Of a DNA stretch of 64,000 nt, positions 25,531 to 37,232 are shown one piece after another. The notes beneath the pieces are model-generated. The model was not told the origin of the DNA. It searched no databases and saw only the letters and a program-made list of their open reading frames with translations. The position numbers and the translations under genes are program-made. The stretch's first letter is position 1; every line of letters starts with the position of its first letter. The stretch is from Nipponacmea schrenckii (lineage: Eukaryota; Mollusca; Gastropoda; Lottiidae): assembly GCA_030562195.1 (NCBI GenBank), contig CM060202.1:30614317-30678316 (forward strand). Reading direction: 5' to 3'.

Positions 25531-28500
25531 TGTGAAAAGATGTTATTGGTAGTATGACAATAAAACTGTAACTCTATATATCTCTATAATTATATACAGC
25601 TGTATTTGACACGATAAATAAAACCCCTTTTCTGAAATAAACATTATTATACTTAATGTACGTCTAACAAAACATTTTAAACGATATAAAGACATTGAAA
25701 AATATAAGTCATAAACCTTTCCAAATCTTGTGTCTTTTCTGACAATCTAATCATCAATAAATACAAACTAACTCGAACAAAAGACATAAGTAAAAGTATT
25801 TTCACCAACACTGAGTGATTTTAGGTTTTATGACATACAAGTGGTAGCCAAATAATGTCATAAAGTTGACCAAACCATCTTGCTATTATTAACTAACAAA
25901 CATCTGCCGTGACAAGTCAATGACGAGCAATTTCCAGATTCACTGACAATAGAAATAAGGAAAAAGTTAAAAGTTTTTAATTGATTTTATGGCAGTAATT
26001 TGTAGAAATTGTCAAGTCAATATGTAAAAATTATTTCGAGGTGTTAGAATAGTTGTTGTTATGACACTACGACTTCAGGGTGTCGCCATACAAATCATAG
26101 GGTCGTAAACATGACATACAGATTGGTTGTTGATAGTCGTAAATGTGAAGTAGACCTTACGGCTACGTTACGTCTTCGCTACTTACAAACTTAAACACCG
26201 TTTAGAAACCTTATCCCTGAAGGCAAGCTTAATTCTGCTACCACTACTAGTAACCCTATACACATGATAATCGTATATGGTTGTACCCTTTTGCTGTTAA
26301 TTCATTTCCTATAAGCCTGATAGCAAACTCTTTAAACGTACCTCTACCAGTGCCTTTTGTTGGGTGGAGAATAGCTACTTGACAATAGTAACTGGTTTCT
26401 TTCAACAACTCAAATCTCTAATGCTACTGTAGCAATATTTGGAATCCGAATAACATGTCTGTCAATTTTTTCATTACATTTCTGTTCTCAGCTATTTTTA
26501 GTCTGTACTAATTATTTTTTCCCAAATTGATGACAAACTCCTTAAAAAATAATGATCAGAAAAATCTCAATTTATCTAACAAGATAGCGCCATATTATTA
26601 CCCTGTTCTCAGATCATTAATTATCGTACCCTGGTTATACAGGTGTGGACTGGAAAGAGGTTCAAGTCTTTCAACTGGTGATTTACTAAGACATATTGAG
26701 GTCGGTTATTTTATGGTACAGGGTAAAGATAGTCATAGTGGGAAACTAGGTTAACAAAAAAAAAACTATTGGGAATATCTATAGAATAACTATTTGGTTT
26801 CTAGGGGATATCAACTTGTTCATGGCCAAACCCTTCGGTAATGGCATCACATTGTCTTCAAGTCCACTTTTACCAAGAATTGTCGAACAGTGGGTAATTG
26901 ATCAACTATCTTGGTAATGATCGTACCCATGATACGTTCTATGAGATTATATTTAAAGAAATTTCAAAGAGATGCTAAATTCTATGGAAGTCTCAGGTTA
27001 CATATGTCACCAAGAGTAATTATAGGCAGAGTATGGGGGTGGTGACTGTGTTCGGGTTATGTGTTGAACTGGACCGATAAGGGCATTTATCACTTCTAAA
27101 AAGGCTCTGCTTAGTGAAAGGAATCGCTTCTAGACATTGTTGAACTACAGGTATAGTGGTTTTTAAAAGCCATAGTTTTATATTCTCTGTTACCAAATCC
27201 CTACCTTCTTCAGCTATTTTATCTCCGACTTTCTGAAATCAGTTAAACTCCCCCTGTCAGAGTCACCATTAGCTCGGGGCTAGTTATCCTAACTATGATA
27301 ATAAAACATAGAGTAGGTGTTTATCATGTCAAATCGAATCATTTCAACCTACTTTCTCTTATCCTTTCTCACAACCAATGGAGTTTTACGCCCTACACAG
27401 TACAACGGGTGCAATTTCATATCATATCACCTACGTACCATTGTCTAGGCTTAACTACATAGGGCTTGGTCGGGCATTTTCTGTCCATGTACCGATTGAG
27501 CGCTAGTTTTGGCTTTACTACCCCAAAACATGATATTGACCATTCGTAACCTTTCCCAAACTTGAATTTCAGTTGCAAAAGACGAGGTTCTGATTTAAAT
27601 TAATGTTTAGATTTGACATATCCTTTTGATCTTTTCCTCCCACAACCTACTTCATTGTCTGAAGGATAAAAATAATTAGTTAAATTCGCGAAAAAGGTCA
27701 CATTTATCTCCAAGGTAAAATACATGTGAAAAAACACAATAAGGCAATGTTTTACTGAATCTTATATCTACTGACAGTGACACCATGATTTTAATCTGTT
27801 TTAAACTAGAGTTATATATCATAGTAAATTTATTACCCAGCTTTCCGAGTATTGTAACAAAATTTCAAACCTACAGCTGAAAACAGACATGGTCAAAAAC
27901 AGCCTTGTAATGTACTTCATCTATACAACATGCTAAATAAACGGTTCACTGTAAACCATCGTCTGCCCTGGATCTTAGAGTCGGATAATGTCTGGTACAT
28001 GGTAATAAGACAAGAGTACAACATATAAGAATATAACTAGAATTCGGTGATAATTGACGGTGGTGTACATCGTTGTTTTGCAAAAAGATAAAAGAAAATC
28101 AATCTACAAGGAGGTACAACATCGCATAATAAACCCTTTAATATAAATCCGCACCATGTATGTCTCAGTTGCTTGGGAAAACTTTTTGCTCAAATGTTCA
28201 AAGATACAATAAAAAGGCAATCCATGTCGTACATATGTTGTGTTGAGCCATGTACAGTCTAGAGCCATGTTCGGTTGTTTTTACTGTCTAGAAACACGAC
28301 CTCTTAATAAGTTTCTAGTTTTTATTAATGGTCGATCACTGTTTTACATCGTCTTTTGTTTTTAAGGTGGACAGAGGTCAAGCTGCAGCGTCCATGAGAA
28401 AATAAAAAAAACCATTCGAACTAAATCCTATATCTCTTGCCTTATAATAAGTTCTATTTCCTACTGATTTGTTCTATTAACAGAACAAGATGAATTGGAG

Positions 28501-30311
28501 TTTTACTCTTTTAGCTTATTAATTTAACAAAATGGTATCTATGCATTTTGAGAACTCGATAACACATTCATCGAGTCAGGAAAATGTTCTTCCAGGGACT
28601 GTACTTCTATAGTCTAGTGCTTATTTTAACAAGCAGGACATCTCATCTCATTAATATTTCACCATCATTACTTTACCTTATTAACCACCTCTGAACAGGT
28701 GCTCGTTAGAAATCCTTTTCATCTTTACGGGTGTCTATTGTATGGTGATATAACGATGACTTGACACAAATCAACAGGCCACACTCTCTCATTAATAATA
28801 GTAGTCCGACACGTCTGGCTCTTATTGAAAGAGATATTCCAACTACTGGATATGGTCATTGTCTTCAATGATAATCTGTAACACCTGTAATTACCTAGTT
28901 TAGTCTGTCCTAGTCTCATCCTGACAACAGAAAACCACCATTGCAACAAACAATCTACTGACGAGTTACACAAAATAGTCTCCTTCTGACAACAGAAAAC
29001 TATTATAGTATAGTATGCTTGAGGTATTGAACCAACCCAAGTCAACCCAATAAAACTATTGGGCGAGATTTCGGACTATAACGATGAAAATGGGAAAGAT
29101 AAGATCTGAGATAAGATCAAGGTTTGTTAGAGTCAAATGCGGGACTCGAGTTTTTTTTGAATAATTGGCAGAAGTAATGGAGTTGATTGCAGTCGTTGTG
29201 ACACATTGTTGACATCTGACCTAATTTATCTGATGAAGTTAATTATTACGAGGTTTGAAATAAGAGGTTTTGGGCTGACAGCGGACCAAATCGACAGAAC
29301 TGATATTAAACAAATTAATATATTGACCAAACCTCGATGATATTTTCCAGACGAATGAATCTATGGCAACTTTTCGTGGCACCGGAATAACTGAATAAGT
29401 CACATTCACTCATATTTCCAAAACCACCCAGCTGGAAATTGGTACGGATAATCTAGGAAAGATCAATGCCAAGATGGTTTGGCCAAGGACCAGTTTGTAG
29501 AAAGGATACCTTGTAACGACAGGACTTATGAACCTTAGTCTGTAATATTCTCTAAAGTTGATTTATACGTTTTATTCCACTGCTAGTTGACGATAGACGT
29601 CTGAATAGTTTTTATTAATATTCAGAAATTCATAAGCATCTGTTTGTGTATGTTTTTCTTTTCTTTTTTACCATAGCGAGATTTTAAAAAGTCCAAACTA
29701 AAATACAAAATGTAATAAATCGAAGGAAAAGACTGGGAAGTTCACTCATTACCTTGCTTGTTCGATAACCTTATGCTAAAGTTATTTTGTCCACGTTGAC
29801 AGAAACCTTTCATTAAAACCTTCTGTTGCGACAGAAGCGTGACGGGTAATTCAATTACAGACTAAATTGCAAATTATAATCTAAATTTTTATTTTGCTTT
29901 CTGGAGAACCTTGTATAAACCCTTTCAGTTCACTGTTTGGATTCGGCGTAATCCTGACTGCAAGCATTCACGTTAACCCTCCAGTTGATGAGTTGAAGAA
30001 GAGGTATTAAGGAGTTGGTCAATGGGTATTGAAAGGGTTAACAAGAGGTTGCATTGTTCTGTAAGATTATTGTTGTATTGTATCGGTAGAAGATGAAAGA
30101 CGTTGTTAATATATCACAATCTCAATGACCAGTTATCTGTTCTATATGAATCTAATCCACGGGGGTTCCACTCTCTCACGAACCCCAAAGATACCGATTT
30201 GAATTGAACTGAAGAATCAAACTGGTTCGATAAGCAACATAAACTTTCAATTTTAAACCATGATTCGAATCGGTTTCAATTTTGATTTGATTTTCCCTGT
30301 CTTGTCCACTG

Positions 30312-30463
30312 GCTAAAGATCCCTCGACTTGACATGGACAAAAAGAATAGGTTAATACCACTGTCCTCGCAAAATTTCTCTCATTGGATCATGCTCCCGC
30401 ATTACGTTGCCAGTTCATTAAGTGCAGACGAGTAGGACGTAAAACTCCATTAATTTCATTTCA
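30312..30463 (+). mobile_element. 5'-truncated SINE
   Basis: Runs from 'ctaaagatccctcgact' through the 'tcgcaaaatttctctcatt' block to 'gagtaggacgtaaaactcca' and an 'aatttcatttc' tail. Head and first half of the body are missing. Confidence 0.75.
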
Positions 30464-31029
30464 GTTTTTGTCAGCTAAAAAGGTTCGATTTTTTTTTGAC
30501 AACGACAATTTTTACCAAGTGATCGAGTTAAATCTTCCTTCTATACGATTTAAAGTATCAGTTATAGAGTTCCCAGCTCAAAGTAAATATGTGCTTTGAA
30601 ATCCATGTCTGTCGTGAATTATCTGCGTTTTTGAAAGTAATTCTATGCATATATTCAAGACACAAATCAAAATATAGAAATAGTCCCTTGAAGATTCTTT
30701 ATTTATCCCCAGAACTTCTGAAGACTATTTATATATATTCAAGACCCAAATCAAACCCTGAAAAGGGTTTTTAACATATGGAATATAAATAAAGTAGATA
30801 GACAAGAACAGTGATGATTATACCTCATTATCAGGGTAATTCACATACTATCGACTATAGATATAAAACAATAGAGAATCATTGTCCACTGTCCTTACCC
30901 CCTAATCAATACTGTTTAAACAATACTAATTATCGGGGGTCGTGTGGTCCGACTCCGGCCGACAATACGCTCGTTCGATATCATGACGTTACGTTTGGTA
31001 ATATTGTGACTTAACGATCACTCTGTATA

Positions 31030-31330
31030 GAGCTCGCACACCACCTACAGCGACCACCGGCGAGCGACAATGGCGTTGTTGATGCTCCTGTTGCGCTGTG
31101 CTATTTTCAAGTCGTTAGCGTGTAACGGATGAGTTATTAGCCCAGGATGTCCTCTATGCCGAGACAGATAGCCAGGGTGGTCAGGTCCTGAATGGCTGTA
31201 TCAAGGTCTGTCGCAGTGGGATTCCACTATACCATGCCTATTTGGTCCGCGACTCGTCTGGGAAGGCGTTTACCAATCCGCCCAGTCTTTTACTTCTCCC
31301 GTCATCATCGGATTATTTTCTATGACAGTC
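31030..31330 (+). other. GC-rich, CpG-containing island with open frame
   Basis: Clearly richer in G+C and CpG than its AT-rich flanks. It includes ATGG at 31070 in a good Kozak context (GCGACAATGG) that opens a 20-codon, leucine-rich, signal-peptide-like frame ending in TGA at 31130-31132. A second frame runs 31119-31325 without a stop. It could be a first exon, a promoter island or a decayed gene. Confidence 0.4.
31119..31325 (+). CDS. Unrecognised 68-codon open frame, possible exon or pseudogene piece
   Basis: Open from just after a TAG (31116-31118, which itself reads TTAG like a weak acceptor) to TGA at 31323-31325. The translation has even, protein-like composition (for example DVLYAETDSQGGQVLNG, VCRSGIPLYHAYLVRD) and two Cys four residues apart. 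There is no in-frame ATG. The signal-peptide-like frame that starts at 31070 overlaps it in another frame, so either splicing or a one-base change separates them. I recognise no family. Possible GT donors lie at AAG/GTCTGT and CAG/GTCCTG inside it. Confidence 0.25.
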   Translation, partial: RVTDELLAQDVLYAETDSQGGQVLNGCIKVCRSGIPLYHAYLVRDSSGKAFTNPPSLLLLPSSSDYFL

Positions 31331-31857
31331 GCGTGGAATTATAATTTTACTCTCATCATGGACATTTTGACAGTTTTAGAAAGTTTTGACATTTTAATTA
31401 GGAGCTAGACTGGAGCTGTAATTAAGATGGAATGGCGGCCGCTGTATTTTTACCTATATTATAATAAGTTATGTTTTTGATGAAAAAGACGCGACATTAT
31501 GACATCACATAAGCAGACCTCATTTTTAAACGTGCCAATATGACATCATTTTTATATTGAGGTCTTTTTCAGCCGGAGTATTTCGCAAAATAATTTTGAA
31601 TGGCAACGTTTCGACAATATACTTATTTTCCTTAAATGTACAGTAACTGGGATAAAATAGATTCGAAAAAATACATTTCATCTAAAGTATGTAAATATTA
31701 AAGTTCCATCACCTTCCTAAAAAACTTGAGACCAGTCACGTTTCACAATTAAGGTATTCGTGTATGATCAAAAGCGTAATCTATAAATTTAAAATATTCC
31801 ATTATTATTTATTTCTTTGTTAACTAACAGTGATATTGGGTGATAAATAAAATATCA

Positions 31858-31995
31858 TACTTGTCTTTCTTGATATAAACAATATCACCACTCGCCGATA
31901 AAAGTGAAAAAAAAAATCGGCAAAGCATAGAGGTTTTGCACTTTTATCGACTTAAAAGTGCTGGTGATATTTTTTATATCAAAAAAGACTTGTAA
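31858..31995. mobile_element. MITE-like fold-back element
   Basis: Ends are inverted: 'tacttgtctttcttgatata' at 31858 and, reversed, 'tacaagtcttttttgatata' from 31995. The similarity continues through 'aatatcacca'. Inner arms 'cgataaaagtg' and 'cacttttatcg' also pair. It is about 138 bases and non-coding. No clear target duplication. Confidence 0.6.
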
Positions 31996-32600
31996 GAGAT
32001 CCTCTATATTCTAAGAAAGTCTAGTAAGAGAATCTCTATATACCAGTATTAGTTAGAATAAAGCACTGATATCAACATACAAATCATATTCAGAAAGCCG
32101 AAGTAGAATATGACTAATCACCTGTTTGATATCCTTGGCATATCAGGACTTTACATTCTGCATGATTTGAGGTTAATCGAGACGACCAACTGTTGATTTT
32201 GAAAAAGAGAATGTTTTCCTCCGTCAAGAATCAATCTTTTCTATAAAATGATTTATGTATGAACCATTGTTAGAGGTCTAGTCCTAATAGAATATTACAC
32301 CTGATAATAAATACTGAAACAGGGAACTTGATATTCGGGACAACAAACATGGAAATTGATATTGAATCTCGATCAGAAGAAAGACGCTGAAGATACATGC
32401 TGATGTTTATTGACCAGGGTCATCATTCTTAAATAAAATCCAGATTTTAATAAATACAGAAATCTGATTGGATAACAAAACTAAATTTAAAATCAATTTT
32501 AGTGATTTGCCAATCAGAAGTCTGGAACACTAAACTTGTCTTAAGTTAAGTTTCAAAGATCTGAATAAGACGACAAATATGCCAATGTGATGCACAACAG

Positions 32601-32666
32601 TAGAAATGGAATGAAATGAAGTTTTACGTCCTACTCTTGTGCATTTTATTGGCTAATAAAGAAGGG
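32601..32666 (-). mobile_element. Tail-only SINE insertion with target duplication
   Basis: Reverse-oriented 3' end of the SINE only, flanked by a perfect 10-base direct repeat TGCACAACAG at 32591-32600 and 32667-32676. Confidence 0.8.
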
Positions 32667-32676
32667 TGCACAACAG

Positions 32677-34304
32677 TTTGACGTTACACAATTGTTTTGT
32701 CTTTTCATATGAACTGAACAGCGTATGAAGTCCATACGATGACAAAATCAGTTTACTTCTCATTCAATCTCAAATATATTGTAAATGGTAAACGAAAGTA
32801 GAACGCAAAATACCTTTTCTGTTTATTTGATTTCCACAACGTAAACATATCATTAGGTCGTGAATATGACTGAGTTAAAATGATAGTTGATTTGTAACAG
32901 GATAAGACTAGTGTACAAAGGTTTTCCATCTAACTTGTAAACTGCTCCAGTTGTCAATGGCCCCACTCTGCTTTTCAGATGTCACGTTTCTCTGTTGACA
33001 TTCACTACAATGCTATACATGTATTTTGATTATGTTATCGATACCCTATTTGGTAATGTGATATTTGAGGGGTTGAAAATAGTCGGAAATCAAACATTCG
33101 TCAAGGGACGTTTACACTTAGAGGTATGTCGGACGTAGGAAAAAGATTTCTGTACTTGCTGTCGATAACCTTTCTGTGGATTTTCTGTGTTCTATAATTG
33201 AATTCATAGATACGATTTATCAGTAATAGTTGCTCAACATCCTTCTGCCCTTCTCGGTATACTCTGTCGGATCAAGACTCGAGTCAATCAGAGTGCAGTT
33301 TTAACACCTCGCAAGCTTCTTGTACTGGCCAAGCTCCTCGAAAAAAAATTGACAAGCTTGGTAATTGGTATATAGCCAAAGTGGTAATCCCGAGTCCATG
33401 AGGTTGCGATTTCTGCTCATTGGAGTGAGAGAATCCTCTGGTACTGGGTATTCCAGTGTGAGGTATAGTAGTAATCGAGACCTCACCTCCAATGTGAACC
33501 AGCCTTTAATACACGCCCGATGTTTTGACGGATGAATATATTGTCTTAAAGAACAATATTGACACGGAAAGTTTTTCGGTGTATTTTAGAGGATCGGTGG
33601 TAGGGTTCTATTACATCTATTGAGGCAGTCAGGGTGATATATGTTTGGTATACACAAGGGTTTAAGGGCTGTTGGGCGGATAATAAGAGGATTTGACCCG
33701 TCTTGTGCCGTAATGTGTACCAGGATACCGGGAGGGTGCTTCACACCAGGTGCTTCACGTTTTTAGCAGTATAGCCTTGACTGCAACGTTTGTGTTAGTT
33801 GAAAATAGGATACCCTGGAATTACAGCTGGACTAGGCTAATTTTAAGAATAATTTAGTATATTATACTGTTTTATAAGACATATGGAAGTAGGAAGGTTA
33901 AATCAAAAACTATATATATCCATAAAGATATATAGTAATCAGTTTTGAAATTGAGCAAGTGTCGAGTCACCTTTCTCGAATCCTGAGCAATAATACAACC
34001 ATACCATCTCATTCAGTGCAATATCGATTTGTATATCGTTTATGAGAATGCGAGTATTTGTATCAAACTGAATTAAAGTAACCCAGTCACAATATTAAAG
34101 GTTAAAGTTTGAAACAGTGTAAATATTATAGTATTTGAGTGTTTAGTAAGACAATTATTAAACACTAGAATCGTACTATAACCGTCAGTCAATACTAAGT
34201 TATCATAATACAGTACTATTTGATTGGCGGCTACTTCAAAAGGTAGAAATACCTATAGGTAAATATGATATATTGGACGGTTTGCTCTTTGGTGGTAACG
34301 TTTG
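32677..34304. other. Non-coding stretch, nothing recognised
   Basis: AT-rich. A small AT palindrome lies near 33909-33935 (ACTATATATATC and GATATATAGT). Confidence 0.5.
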
Positions 34305-34525
34305 AAATGAAATGAATGGGATTTGATATACTGCTTTCTGCACTTGATTCTGCAGCAATGTGGTGAACAGTGAGGGACATTTGCGATGGCAGCTGAAAAA
34401 GCCTAGTCGTTTTCTATTCGAACTAATGATAGATCTTTAAAGTGCACAGCATCGGTTTATTGTCCCATCCGAACGACTAACCTCCGACCTGCATCACTGA
34501 CAGAGGGGGGGGGTTTTTCAGAGAG
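34305..34525 (-). mobile_element. Degenerate SINE copy
   Basis: Reverse-oriented. Tail 'gaaatgaaatgaatgg' at 34305, diverged middle, then well-kept body 'ggtttattgtcccatccgaa' and 'ctccgacctgcatcactgac'. A G-run (about 34506-34513) replaces the sequence before the head. Confidence 0.65.
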
Positions 34526-35029
34526 GGAAGATAACCCGTACTTCGTGATCAATTTAGCTTCACTGATTGGTTAGTTTTCTTAATTCAAGATCTTTAATTG
34601 TTTTAATCTTTTACCATCAAGGCTTCGACTTCATGAAAGGTAAAACAACTCAGAAATTATCCCATTGTTTTCTTGTTGATATATATTCTTGTCTCTTAAC
34701 TCCCCGATTTGATAGTTCACCAAAAGTCTAGATTGGTAGTTATATATTTAAAGGGTTTAGTCACATGACAGATGGTAGATACACTTCTAATATAAATTAG
34801 AATGGAGTTTTACGTCCTTAATTTCATTCCCTGATTGGAAATGAATACAGTTTTATGCTTCCCTGGCTTGATTGGGGATAGGTATACACTTGATAAATCT
34901 TGGTGAATTTGAAAATGAATTAGTCATTCGCACATCGAAATAAAAGAGGTATATATACTGGTTTACTATTAATGGATCTGTTTTACGTGCAATATATAGG
35001 ATTATCTTACTATTTATGTTAGCAATAGT

Positions 35030-35260
35030 TTTAAAACAAAGATATATGGATATACTACTTCTTACTTTATTACATACTACGTTTCTAAACACAAGATATA
35101 TAGATATACTACTTCTTACTTTATTACATACTACGTTTCTAAACACAAGATATATAGATATACTACTTCTTACTTTATTACATACTGACGTTTCGAAACG
35201 CAAACAGGTAACATTATCAAGTATTTATCGTCAATAAATAAACAGACGTATCGTAAATTG
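35030..35260 (-). repeat. 54-base tandem repeat, minus copy of a dispersed repeat
   Basis: Three units with exact 54-base spacing ('tatactacttcttactttat' at 35051, 35105, 35159), ending in 'gacgtttcgaaacgcaaaca' and 'ggtaacattatcaagta'. The reverse complement matches the end of the repeat at 43090-43340. Because 54 is a multiple of three, both strands show open but repetitive frames. Confidence 0.85.
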
Positions 35261-35280
35261 GAATTTTTATACGTTTCAAA

Positions 35281-36373
35281 GTTCTGTTAATGGAGAGAAT
35301 ATTCAAGTGAATATATCCCTTTATGCTATTATCATCCCTTCAAGGCATGTATAGAAACAGACAGACCTCAATCAAGGTTTAGTCCAGACGAGCCTGATGG
35401 CATTGATAACCGGGGACGAACCTTGAATAAAACCAATCAGTCACGATCGATCACTGACCATCGTCTCGACCTCGTCACAGTCTTAATTGATTTCAATTTA
35501 TACAGAAATTAAATCTCGGAATAATCCTGTCCCTCGGGGGAGAATATTTGGGGATTAATTCTGAGAACTGATATTAGAAGCACTCGGAACGTGGAATATC
35601 TCTGACAGGAATTAATTGACATGCGATTTTGAATTCAGGAAAGAAGTGAAAAGATCTTCTATTAAAACCTTCTAAGAGCAATCGATGCACTTTAACCTAT
35701 ACGGTTAAATAATGTTATGCTTGTGAACGCAACAGATATTAAAGGAAGTAAAACAGTAATTATCGAAAACTTAAATCCAGATTTTACGAAATTTAGGGGA
35801 CAATAAAACAGAATTTTAAATCAATTTAATGATCAACCAATCATTAGATGACTAGAGCGCTGACCAGGGCCTTTACGTTACTTTTTCAACAGTAAGCTGT
35901 AATATACATTACTTTGAAATAAACTACCTAAGATAAATCCTGGGTGAATTCCTTAAAGGCATGGAATGGTGCTGTGTCCTTGGAATAATGTACTATTTCG
36001 ACGAGAGCAAATAGTCTCTTAAAATCACTGGGATAGATTATTTAATGGTCAAGTTTTGATAATATTATTCACTTATTCTATATTTGGAATTCCATGACTG
36101 AACCCTCAATTTAAAATACATAACCCCTGTTTTTGACTTTACAAGACAAATTTATAGCACAACATAACGACAAATTTAACCGAGTAACGAGTCACTGACG
36201 ACACAATGCCAAGGTATTTCAATGGGCTTTAAGTGGACTTGATAAGAAAATATACTGGCGATAAATAGTCAAGATTTCCGAGTGACAGCATTATCATATG
36301 TCTTTATTGTATCAATAATCATAAAGTTACTTCACATTATCCCACACGCGTCTGTCAATCAATATTACAGTAG
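35281..36373. other. Upstream flank of the protocadherin gene
   Basis: Ordinary AT-rich sequence immediately before the candidate promoter. No array or SINE seen, unlike the sequence further upstream. Confidence 0.5.
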
Positions 36374-36412
36374 CCACGCCTACCGAGATTTGATTGGCTG
36401 ACATCTATAAGA
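36374..36412 (+). promoter_or_regulatory. Candidate core promoter of the protocadherin gene
   Basis: A CCACGCC box (36374-36380), an inverted CCAAT box (gattggc, 36392-36398, a good NF-Y-type site) and TATAAGA (36406-36412) lie in normal promoter order. A GGCGTGG box follows at 36413-36419, inverted relative to the first. Transcription would start near 36435-36440. This is about 800 bases upstream of the start codon and leaves room for one non-coding exon. The call is by motif and position only. Confidence 0.4.
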
Positions 36413-36435
36413 GGCGTGGTGTCTAGTGCTCTAGT

Positions 36436-36572
36436 TTAATATTGAAATAAAACATCACTGTGTACATGCGACTTTAGTATTCACGCGGAACATGTGGACT
36501 GGTGATGAGTGGAGATTAGAGAACTGGAAATGAAGCTTAATTTCACCACTTCGTTTTACTAATTTCATTAGA
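36436..36572 (+). other. Possible 5' non-coding exon of the protocadherin gene
   Basis: The span runs from the predicted start site downstream of the TATA-like box to a strong GTGAGT donor at 36573. Other usable donors lie at 36593 (AAG/GTATCC) and 36663 (CAG/GTGTTT), so the 3' end is uncertain. The partner acceptor is the TTTTCAG ending at 37135. It contains several short upstream ATGs. Confidence 0.25.
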
Positions 36573-37135
36573 GTGAGTAATGGAATTTTAAGGTATCCGA
36601 TCCATCGTTCAGGGTAGCCTGTTGTCATCGGACCTAGTGATAAGACGAAGAAGTATGATCATCAGGTGTTTTCAAGGAGGCATACTTAGAGTATAAATTC
36701 AAATTTGAAGATTTCAACACTGTGTGGAGCTATTTTAGGATCTTAGCATGTTGATAAAATAATTTGCGAGAGGAAGAGAGTGGAATTGAACCACCTGATA
36801 TGGATGAAAAATCGGATTAACAATGTGGTCCTCGGTTAACACGTTTTCAGCGTTAACTATGGCTTTGATGCCTTTTTCAAAAAATCATTCGACCAGTTTT
36901 TCGTCATATAAACTGTTAACACTTGATTTGAAATCTTTTTTTTTTGTGCAAATTTGAACGTTACATGGAAGCATTACCAAATGCAATGGTACATTAGTCA
37001 CATACAGTCTCTTCAAGCGTGTCAAATATTTCTAATTGCTGGAATATATGGCTTTATTAATTAATTAGACCGAATAACTTGAACTATTCCTTCTTTAAAA
37101 GCACATGCGTTAATGAATTTCCTTTTTATTTTCAG

Positions 37136-37232
37136 ATTCCAGCACCTGAACCCCCGTCCACAAATCTTGATGGTACAGATATGAACTTATTAACAAAGAG
37201 GATTTAATACTTCAAGAGTTTAAATATCCAAC
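37136..37232 (+). promoter_or_regulatory. Protocadherin 5'UTR with two short uORFs
   Basis: A pyrimidine-rich acceptor (ATTTTCAG) ends at 37135, so the leader in the coding exon starts at 37136. It holds two overlapping uORFs: 37170-37184 (4 codons plus TGA) and 37181-37207 (8 codons plus TAA). Their stop and start overlap closely, and both end before the main ATG. Such uORFs usually lower translation of the main frame (general knowledge). Confidence 0.5.

Larger units (their letters stand above)
23101..30311. other. Long gene-free stretch
   Basis: Seven kilobases with no recognised element apart from the possible exon at 24204-24419, the G-run at 25.5 kb, and a short eroded SINE-tail-like trace near 27378 (AATGGAGTTTTACGCCCTAC). 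The 106-codon minus frame at 28725-29045 starts at TTG and looks like chance; 'gacaacagaaaac' occurs twice in it. Confidence 0.5.

Noticed and set aside
28725..29045. 106-codon minus-strand frame
   Set aside because: Starts at TTG, no recognised motif, contains an internal short direct repeat; length is within chance for this much sequence.
34853..35237. Open repetitive frames on both strands
   Set aside because: By-product of a 54-base tandem repeat whose length is a multiple of three.
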